From: Yersinia enterocolitica
GTDB lineage: Bacteria; Pseudomonadota; Gammaproteobacteria; Enterobacterales; Enterobacteriaceae
Assembly (NCBI GenBank): GCA_002082245.2
Contig: NBTC02000002.1
Location: 2,108,001 to 2,172,000 of the forward strand
DNA: 64,000 nucleotides
Reading direction: 5' to 3'
The position numbers and the translations under genes were made by a program. This document shows positions 49,805 to 61,865 of this stretch, piece after piece; within the stretch, counting starts at the first letter, position 1; each line of letters begins with the position of its first letter. The notes beneath the pieces were generated by a model that was given only the letters and a program-made list of their open reading frames with translations, did not search any database and was not told where the DNA came from.

Positions 49805-50254
49805 TTAATCCTGCAAACGGGCAATTTCTTCACCGAATTCACGAATATCTTCAAAGCTACGATAGACCGAGGCGAAGCGAATATAGGCCACTTTATCGAG
49901 CCGTTTGAGGGCTTCCATCACCAGGTTACCCACCATTTTCGTCGGAACTTCCCGCTCGCCCGTGGCGCGCAATTGGGATTTGATATGACTTATTGCTGTT
50001 TCGACATCATCAGAGCTAACCGGACGCTTTTCTAATGCTTTCAGCATGCCACGCCGTAATTTATCTTCGTTGAAGGGTTCGCGCACATCATCACTTTTAA
50101 CCACGCGCGGTAGCACCAGTTCTGCCACTTCAAAAGTGGTAAAACGTTCATTACAATCTAAACACTGGCGGCGACGGCGCACTTGCGAACCATCGCTCAC
50201 CAGACGGGAGTCAATGACTTTAGTATCCACAGCGGCACAAAACGGGCAATGCAT
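49805..50254 (-). CDS. nrdR: Transcriptional repressor NrdR
   Basis: A 149-residue repressor of ribonucleotide reductase genes. The N-terminal zinc ribbon has CPFC and [12 protein letters not shown]. The rest is an ATP-cone domain that senses dATP/ATP ([20 protein letters not shown]). The start [19 protein letters not shown] at 50254 is standard. It is first in the nrdR-ribD-ribH-nusB direction. The AT-rich orphan gene lies 90 bp upstream on the same strand. Confidence 0.96.
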   Translation of the reverse strand: MHCPFCAAVDTKVIDSRLVSDGSQVRRRRQCLDCNERFTTFEVAELVLPRVVKSDDVREPFNEDKLRRGMLKALEKRPVSSDDVETAISHIKSQLRATGEREVPTKMVGNLVMEALKRLDKVAYIRFASVYRSFEDIREFGEEIARLQD

Positions 50255-50344
50255 AGTGCTTCCTGATGAGTGAGCCAAAACTTAGCCCCAGTTTACCGCG
50301 AACTGCCACGACAACAAAGTGCGGAAACGGCAGTTTATCTTTAT

Positions 50345-51517
50345 TCAACTATTGAGCGGGTTCTGGTTTGGTGGCTTTAGCGGCTCTAGCCATTCCTTTT
50401 GCAGTGCTAACCAAACTTTACGATCTGGGGATAATATATTGAGAGGGTCGAAAGGGTATTGCGCAGGTATGCATTGTTTTAATAACTGAAGGGCCAAGTG
50501 ATAAATACAGGGGGCTTTGTCTATATTTTGCTCTGCATCTTGCACTTCTTTTTTTGCACCCAATAGTAACAAATAAAAATCTTCAAGTTCACTTTTAGAC
50601 TTAATCATTTTCTCATTTACTTCCTTAGATAGTGAAGGAAATAAATGAGCAACAATAAAATCAATTAATCGCCCCCATAATCCCTTTGAAGGGGGGTATG
50701 CTTTATCCATTACCACTTTAATCATATCGGATATACTTGGGATTATTCTATTTTTAAGATAAATTAAATCATTCTCTAAAGCTTGCGGTAATGTAGTATT
50801 AGTTATTGTTAACGTATAATATTCATTCCAAAATTTACATCCTTTTCCAGAGTTTTCCGATTTGATTGAATTATAATTTTCATTCCATTCACTATTACTC
50901 AACCCACCTCTTCCATGAGTAATTATAACATCCTTCCACTTAGGGAAATTTGCACTGCATATATCTACTATTTCATCACCCTGACAATATTCAAACCCCA
51001 CATTTTCATTTTTTAAAGACTTTACGTTTATTACCTGCTCACTTGGAGTTCCAACTGATATATTTAGGTAAGAAATAAAATCATTATAACCGGCACTTTT
51101 AACCACGGAGGTTGGCGACTCTCTTTTTATTAAATCATAACGACCGTTATGATTTAAAGTAAGTTCATATTTTTTACTAAGTGTTGATTGATTAAAATTC
51201 AAGTTAATACTTTTAATAAAATTATAATGAATACCATTTACTCTACTCGTAAGCTTATTCTCACTCCCCATATAATTATTAATGAGTGTTACAAGATCAA
51301 TTTCATTATCACTTTTACCCAAATTGATCTCAAATTCATTAAACTTTGACTTTTGATTAAAATCATATTTAATCTTAAATGATTCAAAAATATCATTAAG
51401 CTCACGTTTAACACCACACACAAAATCACAATCATCGCTTCCTTGTAGAATATCATCAAAACACTTATATATCATATCATTAGCTATGTAAACTCCGTTA
51501 AAATTCACATCACTCAT
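50345..51517 (-). CDS. AT-rich orphan gene of unknown function
   Basis: A 390-residue protein I do not recognise. It has no signal peptide and no clear membrane segment, so it is probably cytoplasmic or exported by a specialised system. Residues 1-240 are rich in Asn, Lys, Ile, Ser and Asp and carry several Cys (19, 30, 34, 178, 187, 227). Residues 242-335 are predicted helical (TLPQALENDLIYLKNRIIPS, GLWGRLIDFIVAHLFPSL, SKSELEDFYLLLLGAKKEV). The end is Trp- and Pro-rich (WLALQKEWLEPLKPPNQNP). Codon use is strongly AT-biased in the first two thirds and closer to the chromosome at the 3' end. It stands where E. coli has yajD and tsx, between nrdR and secF. This points to horizontal acquisition. 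An effector or toxin is conceivable, but nothing seen proves it. Confidence 0.75.
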   Translation of the reverse strand: MSDVNFNGVYIANDMIYKCFDDILQGSDDCDFVCGVKRELNDIFESFKIKYDFNQKSKFNEFEINLGKSDNEIDLVTLINNYMGSENKLTSRVNGIHYNFIKSINLNFNQSTLSKKYELTLNHNGRYDLIKRESPTSVVKSAGYNDFISYLNISVGTPSEQVINVKSLKNENVGFEYCQGDEIVDICSANFPKWKDVIITHGRGGLSNSEWNENYNSIKSENSGKGCKFWNEYYTLTITNTTLPQALENDLIYLKNRIIPSISDMIKVVMDKAYPPSKGLWGRLIDFIVAHLFPSLSKEVNEKMIKSKSELEDFYLLLLGAKKEVQDAEQNIDKAPCIYHLALQLLKQCIPAQYPFDPLNILSPDRKVWLALQKEWLEPLKPPNQNPLNS

Positions 51518-51794
51518 ATATTCTCCGATAATTTACTCACATCATCCAACTACATTAAGCATATAAATCAAGTTAGAATAATAAATAATATTAAAATAAT
51601 TAACTATCGAATTACTTATATAGTTTTTATAAAAATAAAATTAATGATTTTTTACTCTTACTCAATTAAACCATGGATAAAAATTAAATAAATATTCATA
51701 GAGAAAACAAATTACTCAATAAAATAAAGATAACGCGATAATATTTACACTGCAAATAAATGGGGCGGAAGCATTAGGTTAATACACGAATAAA
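51518..51794. other. Very AT-rich upstream region of the orphan gene
   Basis: About 277 bp of AT-dominated sequence with no other ORF. It should contain the orphan promoter and looks like the type of DNA silenced by H-NS. No transposase or repeat marks its border with the secF terminator. Confidence 0.5.
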
Positions 51795-51825
51795 AAAGCC
51801 CTGATACTAATTGTATCAGGGCTTT
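51795..51825 (-). terminator. Terminator of the queA-tgt-yajC-secDF operon
   Basis: AAAGCCCTGATAC pairs perfectly with GTATCAGGGCTTT around TAATT and continues into T residues on the minus strand, 24 bp after secF. Confidence 0.9.
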
Positions 51826-51848
51826 CTTTTCGTACTACCACTTACAAC

Positions 51849-52817
51849 TTAAGGCAGGATTGAAGGTTGGTCTGCGCCTTCTTTCTCAACTTTCTGCTGC
51901 AACATGTGTTCACGTTTCATACCCAGTTTCAACGCCAGCGCGGACGCAACGTAGATGGATGAAACGGTACCGATGGAAACACCGATCAACATCGTCAGTG
52001 AGAAGCCTTGCAGCATCGCACCACCGAAGATGAACAGCATCAATACCACCATCAGCGTAGTTGCAGAGGTCATAATAGTACGACTTAAGGTCTGGGTCAG
52101 AGACACGTTCATGATTTCATAAGGCGTACCGCGACGGATTTTGCGGAAGTTCTCACGAATACGATCCGATACCACGATACTGTCGTTTAGTGAGTAACCA
52201 ATAACCGACATCAATGAAGCAATGATGGTCAGATCGATCTCAATCTGGAATAACGACAAGATCCCCATGGTAATGACCACGTCATGGGCCAAAGCGATAA
52301 CCGCCCCCAGCGCCAGACGCCATTCAAAACGGAAACCAACATAAACTAGAATACACAGTAACGCGACTATCAACGCCATGCCGCCTGCCTGGGCTAAATC
52401 GCTGCCCACACTTGGCCCGACGAATTCGATACGTTTTACCGAAGCATTCTTATCAACTGACTCATTAATAACAGAGATGACTTTGTTGCCCAATTCCTGC
52501 CCGGCAGTTCCGGTGGCGGGTGGCATACGTACCATCACATCACGGGTGCTACCAAAGTTTTGCAGAATTGGCGATTCAAAGCCCGCTTTTTCCAACGTGT
52601 CACGCAGTTGATCCAGATCCGCAGGTTTTTCCAGGTTAATTTCAATCACCGTACCACCGGTGAAATCCAGACCCCAGTTGAACCCTTTAGTGGACATCAC
52701 CACAATCGATGCCACCAACAGCAACAACGAGACGCCGAAAGCGACGTAATCCCAGCGCATAAAGTCATAGACTTTACGGCCATAGTTCAGTTGTTCAACA
52801 GTATAATCCTGTGCCAC
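51849..52817 (-). CDS. secF: Protein translocase subunit SecF
   Basis: A 322-residue inner-membrane protein with six helices. With SecD it uses the proton gradient to pull exported proteins out of SecYEG. Signatures are [19 protein letters not shown] and [19 protein letters not shown]. The start is a GTG at 52817 ([19 protein letters not shown]), preceded by GAGGAGTACGTT and matching E. coli SecF. An in-frame ATG further upstream lies inside secD and would add 22 unrelated residues. Confidence 0.95.
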   Translation of the reverse strand: MAQDYTVEQLNYGRKVYDFMRWDYVAFGVSLLLLVASIVVMSTKGFNWGLDFTGGTVIEINLEKPADLDQLRDTLEKAGFESPILQNFGSTRDVMVRMPPATGTAGQELGNKVISVINESVDKNASVKRIEFVGPSVGSDLAQAGGMALIVALLCILVYVGFRFEWRLALGAVIALAHDVVITMGILSLFQIEIDLTIIASLMSVIGYSLNDSIVVSDRIRENFRKIRRGTPYEIMNVSLTQTLSRTIMTSATTLMVVLMLFIFGGAMLQGFSLTMLIGVSIGTVSSIYVASALALKLGMKREHMLQQKVEKEGADQPSILP

Positions 52818-52827
52818 AACGTACTCC

Positions 52828-54675
52828 TCAAATAGACAGCTTGTTAATGCGCTTGCCGCCGTAAAGCAGGTTGACGATGGCACGAGTACCGACTATAGCG
52901 GTGAACATTGACGTTATAACACCGATTGCCGTTGTAATGGCAAAGCCTTTAATCGAACCGGTACCCACAGCATAAAGAATAATTGCCGTGATAAGCGTCG
53001 TTACGTTCGCATCGACGATACTTGAGAAGGCACCTTTGTACCCTTCATGAATCGCTTGCTGGATCGTCCGCCCGTTCCTGAACTCTTCTTTTATTCGCTC
53101 ATTAATTAGTACGTTAGCATCAACTGCTACCGCCAATGTCAATACGATCCCGGCAATACCCGGCATGGTTAATGTCGCCCCCGGTAACAAGGACATCACA
53201 CCCACGATCAACACCAGGTTAGCCAATAGCGCCGTACTGGCAATCACACCAAATTTACGGTAGTAAATCACCATAAACAGGATAGATACCGCCAGGCCCC
53301 ACAAGCAAGCTTCCAGACCTTGGGTGATGTTCTGTGACCCCAAAGTTGGCCCGATAGTACGCTCTTCCACAATCTGGATAGGTGCAATCAGAGCACCAGC
53401 ACGCAGCAACAGGGAAAGCTGACGAGCTTCAGCCGGGTTATCAATGCCAGTAATACGGAAGCTGTTACCCAAGCGTGACTGAATAGTCGCTACGTTGATA
53501 ACTTCTTCCTGCTTAACCAGAATCGCTCGGCCATTAGCATCTTTTTTGCCGCTGTCTTTATATTCTACGAACAAAGTCGCCATCGGCTTGCCGATGTTGT
53601 CTTTGGTAAAATTAGACATCAGAGAACCACCGGCGCTATCGAGCGAGATATTAACCTGAGCTTGGTTATATTCGTCGGTGCTGGAGGTTGAGTCAGTAAT
53701 ATGGTCACCGGTCAGGATAACGCGCTTGTACAAGACAACCGGGCGACCTTCACGGGTATTTTTGACTTCTGAATCACCCGGTACCCGACCGGAGGCAGCA
53801 ACAGAGGCATCAACATTGCTATTTACCAGACGGAATTCAAGTGTTGCCGTCGCACCAAGAATCTCTTTGGCACGCGCGGTATCCTGAATACCCGGTAATT
53901 CAACCACAATACGATCCGATCCCTGGCGCTGAACCAACGGCTCGGCTACACCTAACTGGTTAACCCGGTTACGCAGGATAGTAATGTTTTGTTGAACTGC
54001 ATATTCACGCGCTTCCCGCAGACGGTCATCAGTCATCACTGCCTTTAAGGTATTGCTACCATTGGAGCCAATGACCAGATCACGGTGGCGAGAAGAGAGG
54101 TAGCTGACGGCATCATCGCGGGTTTTATCGTCGCGAAAACGCACTTCAACACCATAGTTATCAAGCTTACGCACCGTGGCATACGGGATATTTTTCTCAC
54201 GCAGATCTGTGCGCAAGGTATCCATCGTTTGCTCTTGCAGTTTGCCCAGCGCAGTATCCATATCCACTTCCATCAGGAAGTGCACACCGCCGCGCAGGTC
54301 AAGACCCAGCTTCATCGGCTCTGCACCTAACTTGGCAAGCCAAGAGGGTGTTGCCGGAGCCAGATTCAGCGCGATAACGTATTTGTCACCCATCGCAGCC
54401 ATCAGTGCCTCACGGGCACGCAACTGGACGTCAGGATCTCTAAAGCGAGCCAGGATTGCACCGTTCTCCAGCGCAATAGACTTGCTCGCTATGTTGTCTT
54501 TTTCTAAAACGTCACGGACTTGGACCAGCGTTGTTTCACTGGCGGCGATTCCTCGCGCACCAGTGATTTGAACAGCCGGATCCTCACCATAAAGGTTGGG
54601 AAGTGCGTATAGCAGACCGATGAAGATCACAACGATCAGCATCAGATACTTCCACAAAGGATAACGGTTTAACAC
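52828..54675 (-). CDS. secD: Protein translocase subunit SecD
   Basis: A 615-residue inner-membrane protein with a large periplasmic P1 domain between helix 1 and helices 2-6. It forms a complex with SecF and YajC. Signatures are [28 protein letters not shown] and [20 protein letters not shown]. It ends 10 bp before secF. Confidence 0.98.
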   Translation of the reverse strand: MLNRYPLWKYLMLIVVIFIGLLYALPNLYGEDPAVQITGARGIAASETTLVQVRDVLEKDNIASKSIALENGAILARFRDPDVQLRAREALMAAMGDKYVIALNLAPATPSWLAKLGAEPMKLGLDLRGGVHFLMEVDMDTALGKLQEQTMDTLRTDLREKNIPYATVRKLDNYGVEVRFRDDKTRDDAVSYLSSRHRDLVIGSNGSNTLKAVMTDDRLREAREYAVQQNITILRNRVNQLGVAEPLVQRQGSDRIVVELPGIQDTARAKEILGATATLEFRLVNSNVDASVAASGRVPGDSEVKNTREGRPVVLYKRVILTGDHITDSTSSTDEYNQAQVNISLDSAGGSLMSNFTKDNIGKPMATLFVEYKDSGKKDANGRAILVKQEEVINVATIQSRLGNSFRITGIDNPAEARQLSLLLRAGALIAPIQIVEERTIGPTLGSQNITQGLEACLWGLAVSILFMVIYYRKFGVIASTALLANLVLIVGVMSLLPGATLTMPGIAGIVLTLAVAVDANVLINERIKEEFRNGRTIQQAIHEGYKGAFSSIVDANVTTLITAIILYAVGTGSIKGFAITTAIGVITSMFTAIVGTRAIVNLLYGGKRINKLSI

Positions 54676-54702
54676 GGCAATTCCCTTCGGGAAAATCGAA
54701 AA

Positions 54703-55035
54703 TTACAGAGCCTTCATTGTACCTTTCGGTAAAACGGCAGCAACGAAGTCACGTTTGATCATCACTTCAGTGGTGTCGTTCAGTGCGATTACGATATAAC
54801 CCGTTTCCGCAACTTTAGTTACACGACCAAGTAAACCACCCGTGGTTAGCACTTCATCACCTTTACCAATAGAATCCATCAGTTTTTTGTGTTCTTTGGC
54901 ACGTTTTTGCTGTGGACGCAGGATCATGAAGTAGAAAATAAGACCAAATACCACCAGCATAATCACCAGGGAGTACGGGCTGCTTTGAGCCGGAGCCCCA
55001 GCGGATGCGACAGCATCGGAAATGAAAAGACTCAT
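54703..55035 (-). CDS. yajC: Sec translocon accessory subunit YajC
   Basis: A 110-residue protein with one N-terminal membrane helix (about residues 20-40, LVIMLVVFGLIFYFMILRPQ) and a cytoplasmic domain (GDEVLTTGGLLGRVTKV). It co-purifies with SecDF and is dispensable in E. coli. Located between tgt and secD. Confidence 0.96.
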   Translation of the reverse strand: MSLFISDAVASAGAPAQSSPYSLVIMLVVFGLIFYFMILRPQQKRAKEHKKLMDSIGKGDEVLTTGGLLGRVTKVAETGYIVIALNDTTEVMIKRDFVAAVLPKGTMKAL

Positions 55036-55145
55036 TAAAATTCCCTCATTGTTATCAATATCAGTAATGTGAAATCAGTGCGATAAAACAGAAACGGTAA
55101 ATCGTAACTGTTAGATCTACAAATACAAAGGCAATAATTTTAAAA

Positions 55146-57412
<2,267 letters not shown>

Positions 57413-57541
57413 AGCTTTCCACTTGATATCAGAACAGACCCAGCTCACGAGTATGATTGGAGCCGGTTCACAAAAACAGGCCGCTAGTCTAGAGCCCTCA
57501 AGGGCTGGCTGCAAGAAATAAGGACAATTGGTGGTCATTTG

Positions 57542-57744
57542 CTATAGCCAAAATAATTGTCGTCGCAGCCAGGCAGTAAATGAACGCATCTCGATAAGCT
57601 GACTCCCACCAGTGATTCAGTTGGCAAATCTGCCAGATGCGGATTTGAGCACGGCTTACAGTAGCTTCGCAGAGGTGGGCCAGGAAATTGACCGCGTAAT
57701 GACGGCAGCTAACACCGCTGCAACTTCAAGTAAGAAGGGATATA
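57542..57744. repeat. ERIC element with an internal insertion of about 75 bp
   Basis: Left arm CTATAGCCAAAATAATTGTC through ACCAGTGATTCAGTTGGC and right arm GGCAGCTAACACCGCTGCAA to GGGATATA follow the ERIC pattern. Together they span 203 bp rather than 127. The extra sequence lies roughly at 57622-57697. ERIC variants with an insertion near 70 bp are known in Enterobacteria. It ends 8 bp before the acpH start codon, so it forms most of the acpH leader. Confidence 0.75.
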
Positions 57745-57752
57745 CTTTGCAG

Positions 57753-58334
57753 ATGAATTTTCTCGCTCACCTCCATTTAGCCACACTGGCTGACAGTTCC
57801 CTACTGGGCAATCTGCTGGCAGATTTCGTCCGTGGTAATCCACAAGATGAATATGCCCCTGAGATTGTGGCTGGGATTATGATGCATCGCCGCGTTGATG
57901 TCATGACCGACGCACAGCCGCTGGTCAAAGAAGCCCGTCGCTATTTTAGTGCTGATTACCGCCGAGTTGCCCCTATCACTCTGGATGTGCTGTGGGATCA
58001 TTTTCTGGCACGTAATTGGGATAAACTGGTGCCGGACTACACGCTGCCCGGGTTTATCCAGCATGCGCAAAACCAGATTGTGCCCCATTTACCACAGACA
58101 CCCGCGCGCTTTCAGCACCTTAATGCCTATCTGTGGCAGGAGCGTTGGCTGGAACGCTATGCTGAACTACCCTTTATAGCTGATGTGTTACAAGGTATGG
58201 CTAATCGGCGGCCCAAACTGGCAGCACTTGCTGGCTCTTTTCAGGATATAGAACAACACTATCAGCCGTTAGAACAACTGTTTTGGGCGTTTTATCCTGC
58301 CATGATGTTGCAGGCACAACGCCAACAAATCTAG
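57753..58334 (+). CDS. acpH: ACP phosphodiesterase
   Basis: A 193-residue hydrolase that removes the 4'-phosphopantetheine group from acyl carrier protein. It has the HD-like motifs [21 protein letters not shown] and [14 protein letters not shown]. The start at 57753 aligns with homologs. A longer frame from 57612 runs through the ERIC and is not credible. Divergent from queA, as in E. coli. Confidence 0.92.
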   Translation: MNFLAHLHLATLADSSLLGNLLADFVRGNPQDEYAPEIVAGIMMHRRVDVMTDAQPLVKEARRYFSADYRRVAPITLDVLWDHFLARNWDKLVPDYTLPGFIQHAQNQIVPHLPQTPARFQHLNAYLWQERWLERYAELPFIADVLQGMANRRPKLAALAGSFQDIEQHYQPLEQLFWAFYPAMMLQAQRQQI

Positions 58335-58436
58335 CTTAAAACATCTTTATTTGTATGGTTATTGCTACTAAGTCACTTGCGCTTTCTGCCAGAATGGGTA
58401 TCTTAGCAAGACTACGAAACTAAAAACGTCGTAACG

Positions 58437-58462
58437 ATAGGTAAAATCTATCACAGCGATTG
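58437..58462. promoter_or_regulatory. Putative OxyR operator of the peroxiredoxin gene
   Basis: ATAG-N7-CTAT is exact at 58437-58451, followed after 7 more bases by ATTG (three of four for the next ATAG). The fourth element is not matched. It lies about 100 bp upstream of the peroxiredoxin start. Confidence 0.45.
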
Positions 58463-58557
58463 GTATTTATCCCTTTATTCATTGCGCTTAAATACCTATG
58501 CTGTGCCGATACTTTTAAGACAACTGGTTAATCCATCCCTATTAACAGGAGTAATTT

Positions 58558-59160
58558 ATGGTTCTGGTAACTCGTCAAGCCCCTGATTTTACAGCAGCTG
58601 CTGTTCTTGGTAGCGGCGAAATCGTTGAAAACTTCAACCTGAAAAAACACCTGAACGGCCGCCCTGCCGTCCTGTTCTTCTGGCCAATGGACTTCACTTT
58701 CGTTTGTCCTTCAGAGTTGATCGCTTTCGACCACCGTTACGAAGAATTCCAGAAACGTGGCGTTGAAGTTGTTGGTGTTTCTTTTGACTCTGAGTTTGTG
58801 CACAACGCATGGCGTAAAACCCCAGTTGATAAAGGCGGCATTGGTGAAGTTAAATACCCAATGGTTGCTGATATCAAACGTGAAATTCAGAAAGCCTACG
58901 GCATTGAACACCCAGAAGCTGGCGTTGCACTGCGCGGTTCATTCCTGATCGACAAAAATGGTATCGTTCGCAGCCAAATCGTTAACGACCTGCCAATCGG
59001 CCGTAACATCGACGAAATGATCCGTACTGTTGATGCACTGCAATTCCACGAAGAACACGGCGAAGTTTGCCCTGCTCAGTGGGAGAAAGGTAAAGCAGGT
59101 ATGGGCGCATCACCAGATGGCGTAGCTAAATACCTGTCTGAAAACGCCTCTAAACTGTAA
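58558..59160 (+). CDS. Typical 2-Cys peroxiredoxin (AhpC/TSA family)
   Basis: A 200-residue cytoplasmic peroxidase that reduces H2O2, organic peroxides and probably peroxynitrite. The peroxidatic Cys50 is in DFTFVCPSE and the resolving Cys171 in GEVCPAQW. The length and the FFWPMDFTFVCP motif are closer to the Prx1/TsaA branch than to enterobacterial AhpC, and no ahpF lies nearby, so thioredoxin is the likely reductant. The ribosome binding site ACAGGAGTAATTT is strong. It has its own promoter and terminator. Confidence 0.93.
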   Translation: MVLVTRQAPDFTAAAVLGSGEIVENFNLKKHLNGRPAVLFFWPMDFTFVCPSELIAFDHRYEEFQKRGVEVVGVSFDSEFVHNAWRKTPVDKGGIGEVKYPMVADIKREIQKAYGIEHPEAGVALRGSFLIDKNGIVRSQIVNDLPIGRNIDEMIRTVDALQFHEEHGEVCPAQWEKGKAGMGASPDGVAKYLSENASKL

Positions 59161-59199
59161 TAACAGTTTATGCCGCCCCTGATTTACTCGGGGGTATCA

Positions 59200-59231
59200 A
59201 GCCAGTCAGTTCACCCTGACTGGCTTTTTTT
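59200..59231 (+). terminator. Terminator of the peroxiredoxin gene
   Basis: AGCCAGTCAG pairs perfectly with CTGACTGGCT around a 6-base loop and runs into TTTTTTT. Confidence 0.92.
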
Positions 59232-59274
59232 ATACTGATATAAAACCAAACGACGACATACCAACAATACTGAT

Positions 59275-59402
59275 ATATCCCCAAAGTAATTGGAGTTGCA
59301 GCTAGGCGGCAAACGAGTAAATCCCGATGAGCTTACATAAGTAAGTGATTCGGGTAAACGAGAGCAGCTAACAACGCTGTAACTTCAAGTAAGAAGGGGA
59401 TA
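59275..59402. repeat. ERIC element
   Basis: A 128-bp copy from ATATCCCCAAAG to GGGGATAT, core ACATAAGTAAGTGATTCGGG nearly identical to the ERIC consensus. It lies between the peroxiredoxin gene and ggt. Confidence 0.92.
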
Positions 59403-59515
59403 TTTTTGTGGCATATTCAGCCTCCTTGCCTTGCCTTTCAGCAGGTAAGAAGCTACCGTAATGTTGCTAGGCATTAGGGAGCCTCGTATTGATTAACCTC
59501 AGTACGGGGCTTTTT
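59403..59515 (+). ncRNA. Possible small RNA ending in an orphan terminator
   Basis: AGCCTCGTA (59480-59488) and TACGGGGCT (59503-59511) form a stem followed by TTTT, a good rho-independent terminator. No gene ends just before it. The peroxiredoxin gene already has its own terminator 250 bp upstream, and ggt starts 390 bp downstream. The transcript could be a small RNA beginning in 59403-59470, or an attenuated leader of ggt. The rest of 59516-59904 shows no gene. Confidence 0.35.
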
Positions 59516-59904
59516 CCTATCTGCTTTATGACAACAACTGTTTTTACCAAGGCACTTACAGCACTGGTTCAAACGATGCCCAAAGCAGACAGCTTCAAGC
59601 ACCCGCCGCAGAGTCTATATAATAATCTTTTCCATTCCCAGCGTATCAAACCCGTAAATACTTATTTATTTTCAATAAGTTATTTTTATTTATCTTGGCT
59701 CCTTTCAAGCATAAATCAACCTATCTGCCAGGCAACAACTGACAAATTCTCCTTTCGCCGCCAATTAATTAGCAGCCATAAACATTAATTCTGCTATTAA
59801 TTATTACTGGTGTGTTTTTTGCACACACCATAAGCAGCGCTTTTAAGCTGCCAGACAAAAATGATCAGGTCATCCCTGGCGGGCAGGAACTAACAGGAGT
59901 CAGA

Positions 59905-61668
59905 ATGTTGTTAAAAAAATGGAACAAACCCTTGGCTGTATTGGCTTTACTGGTCAGTGGTACACTGCATGCGGCCTCTACACCGGCGGTGGAAGCAAAA
60001 CATGGCATGGTGGTGACCTCGCAATATCTCGCTTCACAAGTGGGGACTGATATTTTAAAAATGGGTGGCAATGCCGTTGATGCCGCAGTGGCGGTGGGAT
60101 ATGCACAGGCTGTCGTAAACCCATGCTGTGGCAATATCGGTGGGGGTGGTTTTATGACCATTCACCTTGCCGATGGAACTGACACATTTATAAACTTCCG
60201 TGAAACTGCACCAGCGGCTGCCAACGCCGATATGTATTTAGATAAAGAGGGAAAAGTCACTAAAGATGCCAGCTTGTATGGTTATCTGGCAGCCGGCGTC
60301 CCTGGCACGGTATTGGGAATGGATAGCGCGCAGAAGAAATACGGTAAATTGACGCGCCAGCAAGTGATGGCTCCAGCAATCAAACTGGCCCGTGAGGGCT
60401 TTGTACTGACGCGTGCCGATACTGACATTCTGGACACTACCGTCAAACGTTTCCGTCAAGACCCTGAATCCGCGCGTATTTTCTTGCGCAAAGATGGTGA
60501 AGCACTGCAACCGGGAGATCGTTTAGTTCAGGCTGATCTGGCTGAAACCCTGAGCGCAATCTCGGAGCAAGGGCCGGATGCTTTCTATCAAGGTAAAATA
60601 CCTCAAGCGGTAGAAGCCGCGGCCAAAAAAGGCGGAGGTATCCTCACTGCCGCTGATTTCGCCAACTATAAAATCACTGAAACTGCCCCTATTACTTGTA
60701 GTTATCGCGGTTATAAATTTGTTTCCTCACCACCACCCAGTTCCGGTGGAGTGACATTATGTGAAACCTTGAATGTGCTTGAAGGCTATGACTTAAAAAG
60801 CATGGGTTTTAATTCGGCTGCTTACATTCATACCCTGACAGAAGCCATGCGCCATGCCTATATGGACCGCAATACTTTCCTCGGTGACCCCGAGTTTGTT
60901 AAGAATCCGATTGATCGCCTGTTGAGCAAAAGCTACGCCGCCGATATCCGCAAGCAAATCGTTGCCAACAAAGCGACACCTTCGGTAGAAGTACAACCGG
61001 GGATGCAACCTCATGAAAAACCAGAAACTACCCACTACTCTATCGTCGATAATGAAGGTAATGCGGTCTCCACCACCTACACGGTTAACGGCCGCTTTGG
61101 TGCCGTGGTGATTGCCCCAGGTACTGGCTTCTTCCTGAATGATGAAATGGATGATTTCACCGTCAAAGTGGGCGAGCAAAACCTGTATGGTTTAGTACAG
61201 GGGGCAACCAACTCCATCGCCCCCGGTAAGCGCCCACTATCGTCTATGAGCCCAACATTAGTGACCAAAGACGGTAAGACATTTATGGTGTTAGGCTCTC
61301 CGGGTGGCTCCCGAATTATCACCATCACCCTGCAAACAGCCCTCAATGTCATTGATCATGGCATGGCACCACAAGAGGCGGTAGATGCACCACGCATCCA
61401 TCACCAATGGCTACCTGATGAGGTATATTACGAACAACGTGGCGTATCCGCAGATAGCCTTAATCTGCTGAAAAACATGGGATATAAGATGGTCGAACAG
61501 AACCCATGGGGTGCAGCCGAACTGATTCTGGTGGGTTTGGCCGGAGTGGAGGGTGTCAGCCCGGCCAACTCGGGGAATGACTCGGCAGTTTCCGGCAAAG
61601 TTCGTGAAGGTTACCTGTACGGCGCTAACGATGTCCGTCGCCCTGCCGGTGCCGCCATCGGTTACTGA
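59905..61668 (+). CDS. ggt: Gamma-glutamyltranspeptidase
   Basis: A 587-residue periplasmic N-terminal nucleophile hydrolase. It cleaves glutathione and other gamma-glutamyl compounds or transfers the glutamyl group. The signal peptide (MLLKKWNKPLAVLALLV, cleavage near LHAAS) is followed by the large subunit. Self-cleavage is expected before the catalytic Thr in KPETTHYSIVDNEGNA, which starts the small subunit. GSPGGSRIITI supplies oxyanion-hole and glutamate contacts. The start at 59905 follows AACAGGAGTCAGA. A longer frame adds 31 residues ahead of the signal peptide and is rejected. Confidence 0.94.
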   Translation: MLLKKWNKPLAVLALLVSGTLHAASTPAVEAKHGMVVTSQYLASQVGTDILKMGGNAVDAAVAVGYAQAVVNPCCGNIGGGGFMTIHLADGTDTFINFRETAPAAANADMYLDKEGKVTKDASLYGYLAAGVPGTVLGMDSAQKKYGKLTRQQVMAPAIKLAREGFVLTRADTDILDTTVKRFRQDPESARIFLRKDGEALQPGDRLVQADLAETLSAISEQGPDAFYQGKIPQAVEAAAKKGGGILTAADFANYKITETAPITCSYRGYKFVSSPPPSSGGVTLCETLNVLEGYDLKSMGFNSAAYIHTLTEAMRHAYMDRNTFLGDPEFVKNPIDRLLSKSYAADIRKQIVANKATPSVEVQPGMQPHEKPETTHYSIVDNEGNAVSTTYTVNGRFGAVVIAPGTGFFLNDEMDDFTVKVGEQNLYGLVQGATNSIAPGKRPLSSMSPTLVTKDGKTFMVLGSPGGSRIITITLQTALNVIDHGMAPQEAVDAPRIHHQWLPDEVYYEQRGVSADSLNLLKNMGYKMVEQNPWGAAELILVGLAGVEGVSPANSGNDSAVSGKVREGYLYGANDVRRPAGAAIGY

Positions 61669-61694
61669 TAGTAATGGCTTACTAATGTAACTCA

Positions 61695-61720
61695 TCCTCC
61701 ATCAATATATCGATGGAGGA
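61695..61720. terminator. Hairpin after ggt
   Basis: TCCTCCATC and GATGGAGGA pair around an 8-base loop 26 bp after ggt. There is no long T-run. Confidence 0.6.
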
Positions 61721-61736
61721 ATTTACCACTTCATTA

Positions 61737-61865
<129 letters not shown>

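Noticed and set aside
57612..57752. N-terminal extension of acpH by 47 codons
   Set aside because: The extension is the ERIC element. Homologs start at [10 protein letters not shown] (57753).
59489..59788. 99-codon plus-strand ORF upstream of ggt
   Set aside because: It starts within the orphan terminator stem, has no ribosome binding site and lacks protein-like conservation cues. A small protein cannot be fully excluded.
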